Assembly: GCF_018343535.1 (NCBI RefSeq)
Contig: NZ_JAGYPF010000004.1
Span: 765,666 to 829,665, forward strand
Reading direction: 5' to 3'
DNA length: 64,000 nucleotides
Origin: Neobacillus rhizophilus
GTDB lineage: Bacteria; Bacillota; Bacilli; Bacillales; Cytobacillaceae
In this document: one piece after another, positions 1-8,784 of the stretch
How positions within the stretch are numbered: position 1 is the first letter of the stretch
How the letters are laid out: every line of letters starts with the position of its first letter
Made by a program: the position numbers and the translations under genes
The notes under the pieces: generated by a model
The model's database searches: none
Told to the model about the DNA's origin: nothing
The model's input: the letters and a program-made list of their open reading frames with translations, nothing else

Positions 1-27
1 TCCAATGTATTGGAAGGGAGAAATTTG

Positions 28-786
28 ATGAAGCAAATGTTCTTTGGATTTATACTTGCGGTTCAATTTCTAACACGAATTCCTCTATCCTTTGAATGTC
101 CATGGACCAAACAGACAAGTAGATGGGCATTAAGGAGTTATCCGTTTGTCGGTGCATTGCTGGGGTCTATCATCACGATCATTTTATACATATTTCAGTT
201 TTATCTTCCTATACCTATCATGACATTGCTCATTGTTTCTTTATGGGTATATCTCACTGGAGGGTTACACTTAGATGGTTGGATGGATGTAGCAGATGCA
301 GTAGGTTCAAATGCTCCCCTAGAGAGAAAATGGGAGATCATGAAAGACCCACATGTAGGAAGCTTTGGTATCATTTCACTTCTTTTTTTACTAGCATGGA
401 AATCATTATTGATTTATTCGTTGATTGAATCTGGTTTCCCCCTGTATTCTATTCTTTTTATCATGGCGTTTTCACGGTTAGGAGCCGTTGTTTTAATGAT
501 TTATCTACCTACCGCTAAACAACATGGCTTAGCATGGGAGTGGAAGAAAAACGTAAATCGGCTTGATAGTTTGTATGCAGTAATCCCTGTATGTGTACTT
601 TTATTCTTCTTTCACGACTTTCTATATTTACTTCCAGCATACCTTGTATTTATTGGCTTATTTGGAGCTTGGATTAAACATACTTTTAAGGGGACGAATG
701 GAGATTTATTAGGTACAGCGATTGAAGGAGGCGAATTATGGGGACTTGTGATCACATGGATGTATATCTCGTTCGTCATGGGATAA
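28..786 (+). CDS. cobS: Adenosylcobinamide-GDP ribazoletransferase (cobalamin synthase)
   Basis: This enzyme joins adenosylcobinamide-GDP to alpha-ribazole (or its phosphate) at the membrane in the last steps of vitamin B12 assembly. The protein is about 252 residues, a normal length, and is very hydrophobic with several membrane segments. The acidic family signature GGLHLDGWMDVADAVGS lies near residue 80. An in-frame TTG at 10 is possible, but GGAAGGGAG sits at the right distance for the ATG at 28, so I use that start. The next gene overlaps its 3' end by about 50 bases, which suggests translational coupling in a cobS-cobC-cobU operon that begins left of the window. Confidence 0.93.
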   Translation: MKQMFFGFILAVQFLTRIPLSFECPWTKQTSRWALRSYPFVGALLGSIITIILYIFQFYLPIPIMTLLIVSLWVYLTGGLHLDGWMDVADAVGSNAPLERKWEIMKDPHVGSFGIISLLFLLAWKSLLIYSLIESGFPLYSILFIMAFSRLGAVVLMIYLPTAKQHGLAWEWKKNVNRLDSLYAVIPVCVLLFFFHDFLYLLPAYLVFIGLFGAWIKHTFKGTNGDLLGTAIEGGELWGLVITWMYISFVMG

Positions 787-1373
787 CAAATTGGAATAAG
801 GAGAAAAGGTATTTAGGCCATTCTGACATCGGTGTAATAAAAAGCGAACTCTCTCAGTTGAATAATCTACAAAAAGTGTTATCGAGATTAAACTTTGACC
901 ATGTATTTACTAGTGATTTACTACGTTGTCAGGAGACCTTAGCATATTTAAGCATTCCCTCACAGGTTTCAATAGATTGTAGATTAAGAGAAATTAATTT
1001 TGGAGACTGGGAAGGAAAGACGTATGACGAGCTAAAGAATCAGATAGCTTATCGGAACTGGCTGGAGAATTGGGAGGTCTATTCCATACCGAATGGAGAG
1101 TCAGCTGATGTATTCCAATCTAGAATTGATTCCTTTTTTTATGAGTTATTTCAGCAAGCGATTGAAACTAGCCCTGGCAATAAAAAGAAAATTCTTGTTA
1201 TGACCCATGGAGGTGTCATACGCTACCTTGTTTCAAAATATGTATCCTCCAGGTCTTTTTGGGATCTTACTATTTCACATGGACATGGTATTCGATTAAC
1301 ATTTGAGCATCAGAAGGGGGAATGGGTATGCAGCTCGTTATTGGCGGTGCCTTTTCAGGAAAAAGAAAAGTAG
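738..1373 (+). CDS. cobC: Histidine phosphatase, probable alpha-ribazole phosphatase
   Basis: The product is a phosphoglycerate-mutase-like phosphatase. The catalytic motif LVRHGIT is near residue 12 and the second active-site histidine is in MTHGGVIR near residue 155. Between cobS and a cobU-like gene the likely substrate is alpha-ribazole phosphate, which would be dephosphorylated for the lower ligand of B12. This role rests on context, because the family is broad. The ATG at 738 has AAGGAGG just upstream, inside cobS; an ATG at 756 (MDVYLVRHG) is the alternative. The gene overlaps both neighbours, so the three are probably co-translated. Confidence 0.82.
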   Translation: MGTCDHMDVYLVRHGITNWNKEKRYLGHSDIGVIKSELSQLNNLQKVLSRLNFDHVFTSDLLRCQETLAYLSIPSQVSIDCRLREINFGDWEGKTYDELKNQIAYRNWLENWEVYSIPNGESADVFQSRIDSFFYELFQQAIETSPGNKKKILVMTHGGVIRYLVSKYVSSRSFWDLTISHGHGIRLTFEHQKGEWVCSSLLAVPFQEKEK

Positions 1374-1756
1374 TAAAAGCAAATAATGGAACATTCAGCT
1401 GGGTATCTGCCTATGAAGGAGATAGGGTGGGAGATTGGGAAGCAAAATGGGAGAATGGTTCAACGTTAGTAATGGAGGGCTGGGAAAAATGGATTGCGTC
1501 TGAGCTTCAGAATGATGAAAACAATGACGAGATTCGAAGGGGATTTAAAACCATATTTAAGACCCTCCTTAAGGAGGAGAAAAATAGAAACAACAGAATA
1601 GTCCTTATCATGTTAGAGGTTGGGAAGGGGATTGTTCCTTTGCACAAGGATGAAAGAAGACTAAGGGATCTAGCTGGGTGGATCGCACAGGATGCAGTAA
1701 GTGTTTCAGATGAAGTGGATTTTGTATGGAATGGGTTATCAAAGAGACTCAAATAG
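1328..1756 (+). CDS. cobU: CobU/CobP-like adenosylcobinamide kinase/guanylyltransferase, short form
   Basis: The N-terminal GGAFSGKRK is a P-loop in the place of the usual GxxRSGKS. The C-terminal half has the CobU signature EVGKGIVP followed by a conserved RxxRDLAGWIAQ-type stretch and a final NGLSKRLK. The protein is about 142 residues against roughly 180 for CobU, so the middle part is shortened; similar short forms are known in Bacillaceae, but activity is not certain. The enzyme would phosphorylate adenosylcobinamide and attach GMP. AGAAGGGGG suits the ATG at 1328 better than the ATG at 1322. It overlaps cobC by about 45 bases and ends the operon. Confidence 0.72.
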   Translation: MQLVIGGAFSGKRKVVKANNGTFSWVSAYEGDRVGDWEAKWENGSTLVMEGWEKWIASELQNDENNDEIRRGFKTIFKTLLKEEKNRNNRIVLIMLEVGKGIVPLHKDERRLRDLAGWIAQDAVSVSDEVDFVWNGLSKRLK

Positions 1757-1788
1757 TTTTACGCTGAGTTTAAATTATTAATAAGGAA

Positions 1789-1920
1789 TCTAACCGAAAA
1801 AAATAACCCACCCTTGAGTTGACGGCTCGGGTGGATTATCCTACCTATATGCCGATCCCATAGTGAGGGAACCGTCTATTGCTGGACCGGACATGTTACC
1901 GCATGATTGGTCTTTTTTAA
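1789..1920 (+). other. Decayed copy of the Hol_Tox toxin 3' region
   Basis: This stretch closely matches the intact small-toxin locus at 57813-57942. It shares the last codons of the toxin gene (AACCGAAAAAAATAA), then the CCACCC...GGGTGG stem at 1808-1834 and a second hairpin, GGACCGGACATG with its partner and a T-run, at 1884-1919. The toxin reading frame upstream is gone, so only the tail survives. It probably acts now as the terminator of the cob operon. Confidence 0.6.
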
Positions 1921-1967
1921 TTTATTCAATACTTAATTATATAATAATAAAAAAATGAAACATTTTA

Positions 1968-2291
1968 TTATATTTCATATCTTTTCAATATTATGGATGA
2001 ATTATGACCTCCAAAGCCAAATGAATTGGATATACCGATTGATAATGGCATACTCCTTGCACCCTCTGATACATAATCTAAATTACAATTAGGGTCTTGA
2101 TTTTCTATATTAATAGTTGGAGGTACGATTCCTTCTTGTAGGCTTTTCACCAATGCAATGGCCTCTACTCCGCCAGCAGCACCAAGCATGTGCCCAAGCA
2201 TTGATTTATTGGCGGTAACTGGTATTTGATAGGCATGATCTCCAAACAACCTCTTTATGGCCATTGTTTCTGGGCTGCTGTGAATAATGGT
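1968..2291 (-). pseudogene. fabF: C-terminal fragment of beta-ketoacyl-ACP synthase II
   Basis: About 105 codons match the end of FabF-type condensing enzymes. They include an SSPETMAIKRLFGDHA-like stretch, KSMLGHMLGAAGGVEA with the active-site histidine region, and the closing SNSFGFGGHN motif. Full enzymes have about 410 residues. The reading frame is closed by a TGA just upstream (2292-2294), and the N-terminal three quarters, including the catalytic cysteine, are missing. It cannot be a working synthase. Confidence 0.85.
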
Positions 2292-2374
2292 TCAATTGTA
2301 TTTTGGATGTTCCTGCCTACGGGACATTCAGGATTTGGATTGTCATGCACAGTAAATAACTCTTTTTCCTGAAT

Positions 2375-2647
2375 ATGTTTAAACCAACTGCTAAAGGGCA
2401 AGGACGCAACCTTCAAGAACTACAGGAAACATCTAATATTACATGGACATTCATTAGTCCTTCCGCTATGTTTGATTCAGAAGGAAAAAGAACTGGTTCA
2501 TATCAGTCTGGAAAAGACCATCTATTGGTTAATTCAAAAGGTGACAGTTATATTAGCTATGCAGACTTTGCTATTGCTGTATTGGATGAAATTGAAAATC
2601 CACAACATATAAACGAACGCTTTACAGTTGTTGGTGAAGCAGAATAA
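2375..2647 (+). pseudogene. C-terminal fragment of an NAD(P)-binding (atypical SDR, NADH-flavin reductase-like) protein
   Basis: Ninety codons resemble the last third of SDR family a5 (Rrf2-linked NADH-flavin reductase-like) proteins, with TFISPSAMFDSEGKRTGSY and SYISYADFAIAVLDEIE. The N-terminal Rossmann nucleotide-binding part is absent. The ATG at 2375 lacks a ribosome site, so this is a remnant. It lies back-to-back with the fabF fragment, about 80 bases away, which points to deletion or recombination at this place. Confidence 0.78.
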
Positions 2648-2670
2648 GTAGTTATAAAATAAAAATGTAA

Positions 2671-2704
2671 AAAATGCCATTAGTGTTCATGCTAATGGCA
2701 TTTT
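2671..2704 (+). terminator. Intrinsic terminator after the SDR fragment
   Basis: A perfect stem, AAAATGCCATTAG paired with CTAATGGCATTTT around an 8-base loop, follows the fragment's stop codon. It is probably the original terminator of the lost gene. Confidence 0.8.
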
Positions 2705-2871
2705 GCTATCTGGTTATTGGGTGCAATTTTTTATTATTAAATTAAGGTTGATGGTTGAGATTTATGAATGATACTTATAAGAAACGTATAAACGGGCTCA
2801 ATCCATTGAAGGCTTCCTTTCGTTTCGGCAAATTTCCGGCAATAACTAAACCTCCAATTTAATCCAAAATT

Positions 2872-2896
2872 AAAACCTTGAATTATCAAGGTTTTT
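2872..2896. terminator. Hairpin next to the tRNA remnant
   Basis: AAAACCTTGA and TCAAGGTTTT form a short stem flanked by T-runs on either strand. On the minus strand it follows directly after the tRNA-Arg 3' half, as the native terminator of that tRNA would. Confidence 0.7.
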
Positions 2897-2899
2897 AGA

Positions 2900-2943
2900 C
2901 GTCCCAGAGAGGATTCGAACCTCCGACCTACAGTCTAGGAAAC
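2900..2943 (-). tRNA. 3' half of tRNA-Arg(CCU), incomplete
   Basis: On the minus strand the bases fold as the 3' half of a tRNA: loop TTCCTAG with anticodon CCT, variable loop AGGTC, T arm GGAGG-TTCGAAT-CCTCT (four Watson-Crick pairs and one G-U), acceptor strand CTGGGAC and discriminator G. The 5' half and a matching anticodon stem are absent. Integrases often recombine at tRNA 3' ends. A 3' half that keeps its terminator is what remains on the far side of such an insertion, so this may be an old attachment site. No CCA is encoded. Confidence 0.68.
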
Positions 2944-2979
2944 ACTTACTTTTGGCTATTTATGTATAATCGTTGATTT

Positions 2980-3448
2980 ATGTGGGTTTGTATATCGAGG
3001 TTAAACAACACATTGTTATCGAGAGTAGAGAACGATCGGGTATTGGTACTGGAGCGCGTTTTCGATGCGCCACGCTATCTTGTATTCAGGATGATTAAAG
3101 AGCCGGAGCATCTTATACGCTGGTGGGGGCCGAGGGGCTGGGAGATTCCGGTCTGCACAGTCGATTTCCGTCCGGGAGGCGTTGGTCACTACTGTATGAA
3201 GTGTGTCGATCAGAATCAGGGTCAATTTTTTGGTATGGAATCATGGGGCAAAGAGGTTTATAAGGAGATTATCGATCCGGAGAAGATCGTCTACACCGAT
3301 TACTTTTCGGATGCCGAAGGCAATTTGAATGACTCCATGCCGTCTACCGAGATCACATTGGAATTCATGGATTTGGTGGAAAGACTAAGATGATAAACCG
3401 TGCTGAATATGTTTCCGAAGAGGCCCTCAAGACCGTCATAAACTTATG
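2980..3448 (+). pseudogene. SRPBCC/AHSA1-family gene, frameshifted and truncated
   Basis: The first 130 codons are a clear AHSA1 (START-like) domain, with VFDAPRYLVFRMIKEPEHL, RWWGPRGWEIP and an FRPGGVGHYCMK region. Near base 3380 the frame is lost. Reading on in another frame gives GGKTKMINRAEYVSEEALK, the expected continuation, followed by an early stop at about 3448. So there is one frameshift plus loss of the C-terminal end. The fragment is visibly richer in GC than its neighbours and sits beside the tRNA remnant, which suggests foreign origin. Confidence 0.85.
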
Positions 3449-3638
3449 AGTTTTAGAATTTGAACTGGAGAAGTTTTCTTTAATTTTTGGACTTAGTTTA
3501 TCACACACCTGCAATAGGGGACATGTCATATAATACATTAGCTTTTGAAATCAAAGGGATTCGCCACTGCTACCTATATAAAAAAAGTAATATTAGGGGA
3601 GATGCTTTATTTTCTAAAAAGAAATTAGGAGGGACATT

Positions 3639-5021
3639 TTGAAGACATTATTATTGGAGAACATTTTAACTGCAATGAACATTCAGCCTAAAAAAAAGCA
3701 AAAAGGTATACGGATCCAGACGGTCACTGATGACAGATCTGAAATTAGGAGTCATACGTTATTTTTTCGTAGGAACAACAAAGAAGAAGTACCTGTTGAA
3801 AAGATAAAGAGGTATAAGAATGTATTCATCGTTACAGATACACCATTTTCTGATATAGAAAGATTAAATCTTGAGCAAATCATTATGGTAAAGGATGTTA
3901 AATACAGTTTCTTTAAATTCACTTCGTATTACAGGCATCTGTTTAACATTCCTGTAGTCGCCATTACTGGTACATGTGGAAAGTCTACTACGAAAGAAAT
4001 GCTAAAACACATTTTGGAAGAAACACACAATGTCCAGGCAACCATATCCAGCAAAAATGCCGAATATTACAACCTTCCTTATTTAATGGGAATTGATGAA
4101 AATACGGATGTGGCTGTATTTGAAACAGCTGTATCTACAAAAGGGGATATGATGGAATCCTGTAATTATTTTTACCCGACAATTGGGATTATGACCATGA
4201 TTGATGTGGATCATACGGATGAAATTCGATCATTCGATGATTATCTCTTAGAAAAGGCAAAAATAATGACAGGCATGAATAATCAGGGAACTCTCATTCT
4301 AAATAGGGACGACCCCTACCTCTCCTCCCTCGATACTTCTAAGTTTAAAGGAGAAATTATAACGTTCGGAAAAAACAAAGATGCCACTTTTAGGATAAAG
4401 GGGATTCAATATCATTCATCCGGTATGACTTTTTGGATTGAATTAAGGCAAAATGAGTATAAAGGATATATACCGGGTCTTGGTGAGCATAATGTATATA
4501 ATGCTGCCGCTTCATTAGCAGCCGCTGCAATCTTAGGAGTGGATCTTCACTATGCTTTAAAGAGATTATCCACTTATCATCATATGGGATCCCATTTTCA
4601 AATAATTGAAGGACGAAATCGAATTACGTTGGTGGATGATACTTGGAAGTCAAATCCTGCTTCCTTAAGAAAAGGCTTAGAAACATTAAGCCATATAGCA
4701 TTTCCATCCCAAAGAAAAATTGCTGTTTTGGGAAGAATGGCATCTCTGGGAAAATATGCAGATGAAGAATACGAAAAGGCAGGATATCTACTCGGTGATT
4801 TGGGGGTCGATGTTCTCATCACAAAAGGATCCATTGCAAAAGATTTTGCAAAGCCAGCTATAGAGGCAGGTATAAATCCGCATAATGTTTATCATTTTTC
4901 GGATGGAGATGAAATGAAGAGGTTTTTTGATTCATTTTTAATCCCAAATGACATTGTTTATTTCAAAACGGGCGGGAATGACTCAGACTTCAAGGGTGTC
5001 ATCGAATATTTAAGAAGGTAA
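3639..5021 (+). CDS. Mur ligase family protein, MurF-like
   Basis: The 460-residue product has the Mur ligase plan. A short, poorly conserved N-terminal part is followed by the ATP loop GTCGKSTTKEM at residues 111-121, the middle domain ending in GLGEHNVYNAAASLAAAA (near 281-298), and a C-terminal domain with VDDTWKSNPASL (about 332), which corresponds to the DDAYNANPxSM motif of MurF. Mur ligases form amide bonds through an acyl phosphate. It is unlikely to be the housekeeping MurF because the UDP-binding N-domain looks atypical and the next genes encode ATP-grasp ligases. The start is TTG with AGGAGGG 8 bases upstream. The substrate is unknown. Confidence 0.85.
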   Translation: MKTLLLENILTAMNIQPKKKQKGIRIQTVTDDRSEIRSHTLFFRRNNKEEVPVEKIKRYKNVFIVTDTPFSDIERLNLEQIIMVKDVKYSFFKFTSYYRHLFNIPVVAITGTCGKSTTKEMLKHILEETHNVQATISSKNAEYYNLPYLMGIDENTDVAVFETAVSTKGDMMESCNYFYPTIGIMTMIDVDHTDEIRSFDDYLLEKAKIMTGMNNQGTLILNRDDPYLSSLDTSKFKGEIITFGKNKDATFRIKGIQYHSSGMTFWIELRQNEYKGYIPGLGEHNVYNAAASLAAAAILGVDLHYALKRLSTYHHMGSHFQIIEGRNRITLVDDTWKSNPASLRKGLETLSHIAFPSQRKIAVLGRMASLGKYADEEYEKAGYLLGDLGVDVLITKGSIAKDFAKPAIEAGINPHNVYHFSDGDEMKRFFDSFLIPNDIVYFKTGGNDSDFKGVIEYLRR

Positions 5022-5069
5022 ATTGGAAGCCGTCGAACCAACAACACCCTTCCATTTATAATACTTTTG

Positions 5070-5110
5070 AAGAGCGTTTTGCTTATATTGCAGACGCTCT
5101 TTTCATTTTT
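5070..5110 (+). terminator. Terminator after the Mur ligase gene
   Basis: AAGAGCGT and ACGCTCTT pair around a 16-base loop and are followed by a T-rich run. It would separate the Mur ligase transcript from the ATP-grasp genes, at least partly. Confidence 0.7.
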
Positions 5111-5270
5111 ACAAATTTATTAATTTACATCTTAAGAATTATGACAATTGTCCAGACCATTCATGTCTTAAGACAATATATTAAAAAGGTAAGCTGTGTT
5201 TTTTCACTTAAACAAAGACGTTAAAGCTAAACCTTACATAAAAACCATCAAAGATAGGATGACAAAGCTT

Positions 5271-6485
5271 ATGCGAACCATTGTATTTATTGAAACAAAC
5301 AAATCGGGATCAAGTAGAGAAGCAATAAAAGCTGCAGAACGACTCGGCTATTTTACGGTGTTATTAACCAATAGAAAAAATTTCATTTATCAAAGAACTG
5401 AATTTCCCGATGTCCATCAAATGATTTTAGTGGAATTATCCGATTACGATAAATTAAAAAAAAACCTCGTCAAACTGCAAAAACAAGGTAAACAAATAAA
5501 AGGCATTTTGAGTTTTGTAGATTCTTTTGTTCATGTAGCAGCAGCCTTATCAGAAGAATTTTGTCACAATGTTGTTTCTGCTGATCCAATTCTAAAAATG
5601 GAAAATAAAGTTTTAACTCGTGAGCTTCTCAAAGGACTCCCTATGTCTCCTCATTATGCAATTTATACAGCAGATGAATCCTTAGAGAAATTTATCCAGA
5701 AACAAAAGAGATATTTACCTCTTATTGTAAAGGCTCCCTTATCTGCCGGCTCAAAAGATGTTCTGTTAGCAAAAAGCGAGAATCAGTTGAAACTGGCAAT
5801 ACAAAAATTACTAAAAAAAAGTGAACAGATTTTGCTGGAGGAGTATCTAACAGGACCCCAATATTTAATTGAAGTTTTAGTACACAATGGAAAAGTTCAT
5901 ATTGTCGCGATAATCGAACAACAAATTACTTTTTTACAACGATTTATCGTAACCGGATATTGTTTACTACCAGATATCAATCAACGTTTATACTATAGTA
6001 TCCTTGAAACAGTAAGTTCCATCGTAAAGGCTTTTCAAATGAAAAATGGTGCTTGTCACTTAGAAATGCGCTTTGTAAATGGGGCGTGGAAATTAATTGA
6101 AATAAACCCAAGAATCTCAGGTGGAGCCATGAATCGAATCATTGAAGTCGGATTTGGAATTAATTTAGTAGAGGAAACCATTCAATTAATGTTAGGAAAT
6201 GAGCCTTCCCTTACTAAAAAACGCAGTAAGTATGTATACGCACATTATTTAACTGTTGATTCTAGAGGAAAATTAATCAAGGTAACAGGGAAAAATCGCA
6301 TCTCTCAATATCCCGGTGTAGAAGAGGTGCATATAAAACCCCAACAAGGACAGATAGTACGCCCGCCTTTATCAATGGGAGATCGTTGCGGATACATTTT
6401 GGCATCCTCAGATGTTAAAGAAGAAGCGAAAAGAATTGCCAGGAATGCAGCAAGTGAGATCCGTTTCTACCTTGCCCCAATTTAA
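5271..6485 (+). CDS. ATP-grasp domain protein, BacD/carboxylate-amine ligase-like
   Basis: From the ATG at 5271 the product has about 405 residues. The N-terminal part (FIETNKSGSSREAIKAAERL) looks like the pre-ATP-grasp fold of L-amino-acid ligases. Next come the ATP-grasp elements: KAPLSAGSKDV, EEYLTGPQYLIEVLV, and the metal-binding ending LEMRFVNGAWKLIEINPRISGG. Such enzymes join a carboxylate to an amine by way of an acyl phosphate; BacD in bacilysin synthesis is a known relative. The start is uncertain: GTG 5196 has a weak AAAGGT site, and ATG 5259 and ATG 5271 have none. The next ATP-grasp gene follows 19 bases on, so the two form an operon. Confidence 0.83.
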   Translation: MRTIVFIETNKSGSSREAIKAAERLGYFTVLLTNRKNFIYQRTEFPDVHQMILVELSDYDKLKKNLVKLQKQGKQIKGILSFVDSFVHVAAALSEEFCHNVVSADPILKMENKVLTRELLKGLPMSPHYAIYTADESLEKFIQKQKRYLPLIVKAPLSAGSKDVLLAKSENQLKLAIQKLLKKSEQILLEEYLTGPQYLIEVLVHNGKVHIVAIIEQQITFLQRFIVTGYCLLPDINQRLYYSILETVSSIVKAFQMKNGACHLEMRFVNGAWKLIEINPRISGGAMNRIIEVGFGINLVEETIQLMLGNEPSLTKKRSKYVYAHYLTVDSRGKLIKVTGKNRISQYPGVEEVHIKPQQGQIVRPPLSMGDRCGYILASSDVKEEAKRIARNAASEIRFYLAPI

Positions 6486-6504
6486 TAATATGGAGTGATA
6501 GATC

Positions 6505-7533
6505 ATGACGCTGATTGGCATGCTTCATCATCGTGCAGATCCAAATAAAGTAAAGAAAGCATATGCGTATGCCGCCGCAGCAAAAGCTGAAGGTGTCGAC
6601 TTTTTTTACTTTACCCCAGGAAGGGTAAATATAAAACAGCACAAAATAGTGGGGAAAGTGTATGAAAATGGACAGTGGATTGAAAGTGAATTTCCTTTTC
6701 CTGATGTGATTTATAATGCAAGTTATCCTGTCAGTGATAAAGCCGAACAAATCATTGATTATTTATTCGATAGGATTCCGTTCACAAGTCATTCGATTGG
6801 GGACAAATTATCGGTATATAACAGAATAAATAAAGCAAAAAAATATAGCGAATATCTAATACCTTTTTATAAATTAACTGACGTTCAAATATTTTTAAAC
6901 ATGATCAACCACTATAAAAAAGTTATTATCAAGCCGTTGTCAGGCCATCAAGGTGGTGGCGTTGTTTTAATTGAAAAATATGGATCCCATCAATACAAAA
7001 TGAATGCTGCAGAAGTGCAATCATCTCTTAATGAAAAACAATTGTTAGACTGGATATCCCATAAAATACAAGAAAAAGATTACTTGATCCAACAGTTTAT
7101 TACAAGTCAAACAAAATCCGGCCATGTTTTTGATTTCCGATTGCATGTACAAAAAAATGGAGAAGGAAAATGGGTTATTACATCTATTTATCCAAGGATT
7201 GGGAGGTTGGGGACCATAACTTCTAATATGGGTAGTGGTGGTTATAGTACTTACCTGGATATTTTTTTAAAAACAGAGTTTGGTGACTCATGGTATGATA
7301 TTCAAAGATATCTTGAACAGTTTGCAATAAGGTTTTCAAATCATTTTGATTCTTTATATGGCAATGAATTGGATGAATTGGGAATTGACGTCGGAATTGA
7401 TGAAAACCAAAAACTATGGCTTTTTGAAGTAAATTGGAGACCCGGTCCACCTAATATATATAATGTTGAATTAGATGTAGCTAAAAATACGATTCTGTAT
7501 GCAAAATATTTAGCTGATAAAAATAAACATTAA
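6505..7533 (+). CDS. YheC/YheD family ATP-grasp protein
   Basis: The 342-residue product matches the YheC/YheD (endospore coat-associated) ATP-grasp family. It has an N-terminal region ending in PDVIYNAS, then DKLSVYNRI, the nucleotide-binding KPLSGHQGGGVVLIEK near residue 145, and the closing EVNWRPGPPNIYN near residue 310. Members occur in spore formers and are linked to the coat, but their reaction is not established. GGAGTGAT lies before the ATG. It is co-transcribed with the preceding ATP-grasp gene, and a MurF-like ligase lies upstream, so the three may build one amide-linked product. Confidence 0.87.
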   Translation: MTLIGMLHHRADPNKVKKAYAYAAAAKAEGVDFFYFTPGRVNIKQHKIVGKVYENGQWIESEFPFPDVIYNASYPVSDKAEQIIDYLFDRIPFTSHSIGDKLSVYNRINKAKKYSEYLIPFYKLTDVQIFLNMINHYKKVIIKPLSGHQGGGVVLIEKYGSHQYKMNAAEVQSSLNEKQLLDWISHKIQEKDYLIQQFITSQTKSGHVFDFRLHVQKNGEGKWVITSIYPRIGRLGTITSNMGSGGYSTYLDIFLKTEFGDSWYDIQRYLEQFAIRFSNHFDSLYGNELDELGIDVGIDENQKLWLFEVNWRPGPPNIYNVELDVAKNTILYAKYLADKNKH

Positions 7534-7696
7534 ATCGAAAACTTTCTGTCGTTTATTACATTACGTTTTTTGGGAAAAAACTCAAACACGCCTCATTTAA
7601 ACTAAACGGAAAATAAAATAAAACACGAAATAAACGTTTGTTCAATCCAGTATAATATAATCATAGTCTATATAGTGAAAAAATCCCCTGACATTA

Positions 7697-7722
7697 AGGA
7701 CGCTGTTATTGCGTCCTGTTTA
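7697..7722 (+). terminator. Short GC hairpin after the ATP-grasp operon
   Basis: AGGACGC and GCGTCCT pair around a 7-base loop with a modest T-rich tail. It is a reasonable terminator for the operon ending at 7533, though it lies 160 bases downstream. Confidence 0.5.
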
Positions 7723-8145
7723 TATCTATTTCTTTTATGTTCTCCGTTATGTCGTCACCATTACATATAACTTAGTACAGTTCATATTTTTTTTTGTTAT
7801 AAAAAAATCTACCTCTATTCGAATCATATAATCTACATTAAACGACCTTCCTACTAGCCACCTACTAATGGTATTTCATCGAGTAATGGAAAGAATAAAT
7901 AATAAAGGACAGATTAAACCCAACCTGCCCCTTGTTCAGCCACAATTTTAATAATGGCAATTCGATACGGTTTTAAAATAATCTTTAATAATATTAATTT
8001 CTTTGGTTCGAGTGGAATGTGATTGTTCGTGAAAAAAGCAATATGATATTGCAGAAAACTATCATGAACTCAATGGACTTTCAGCCCTACAAATAAAGTT
8101 CGTGAATAATTGTACTTAAACTCAGGTGCAAGAGTTAAAGATCGG
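7723..8145. other. Non-coding AT-rich stretch with a possible gene remnant
   Basis: No credible intact gene is seen. On the minus strand around 7915-8010 one frame reads LKPYRIAIIKIVAEQG, which looks like the tail of some enzyme but is too short to name. Otherwise the stretch is AT-rich spacer. Confidence 0.3.
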
Positions 8146-8170
8146 AGCTATCATATTGGTGGCTTTTTCT
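8146..8170 (+). terminator. Weak intrinsic terminator
   Basis: AGCTATC pairs with GGTGGCT (with G-U pairs) around a 5-base loop and runs straight into TTTTTC. Confidence 0.45.
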
Positions 8171-8189
8171 TATTCGACGGTCAGATTGG

Positions 8190-8495
8190 TTGCTGCTATA
8201 TAAGGTAATCGTCTCTGTGCAAACAAATTTAATGGGAATACTCTTTGGCTTAAATCGATTATATGTACATCATCCGGCTTTTAAATGGCAAAAACATTCT
8301 TTAGAAGCTATGAAAATTGTCCCGAGAAACACATTTAATCGCTTTACCTCAATTTTGTTAAACCACCCCAAAGAAGGTGTGCGTGAATTAGAGGAAATGA
8401 TACAAGAGGTAAATGAACTTGTGGAAACAGAGTACCTATTATTAGATTTATCTGAGGTGATTGACCAATCACTTTTTTTAAGACCAAAAAAATAA
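8190..8495 (+). pseudogene. C-terminal fragment, DUF4037/nucleotidyltransferase-like
   Basis: The open frame of about 100 codons starts without a ribosome site. It contains LMGILFGLNRLYVHHPAFKW and GVRELEEMIQEVNELVE, which resemble the C-terminal helical part of DUF4037-type nucleotidyltransferase proteins. No nucleotidyltransferase motif (GSxxxGxxxxxSDxD) is present upstream. I regard it as the tail of a lost gene, but the family assignment is from memory and weak. Confidence 0.35.
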
Positions 8496-8784
8496 ATAAA
8501 TCCAATCGCATTTTCGCCAAACGTCTCGATATAGTAAAACTCACCTTGATTTTTTGAAAAAAAGTCATCCACTGAGCCATAGAATGTAATGTTTACAGAC
8601 TATTAAAAAATGCCGCTGTCAACTCCCGAATATTGTCGAATGATTCAACAAAATTCGGGGTGTGATAGGGCACTTTTTTTAATTAAGATTTTGAATTCCT
8701 TGAAGACTTAGTTGATTGTCAAGTGGATCATTCTGAAAAAGAAGTATTTATTCTTTTTTTGATATAAAGTGGTAGGAAATGGGC

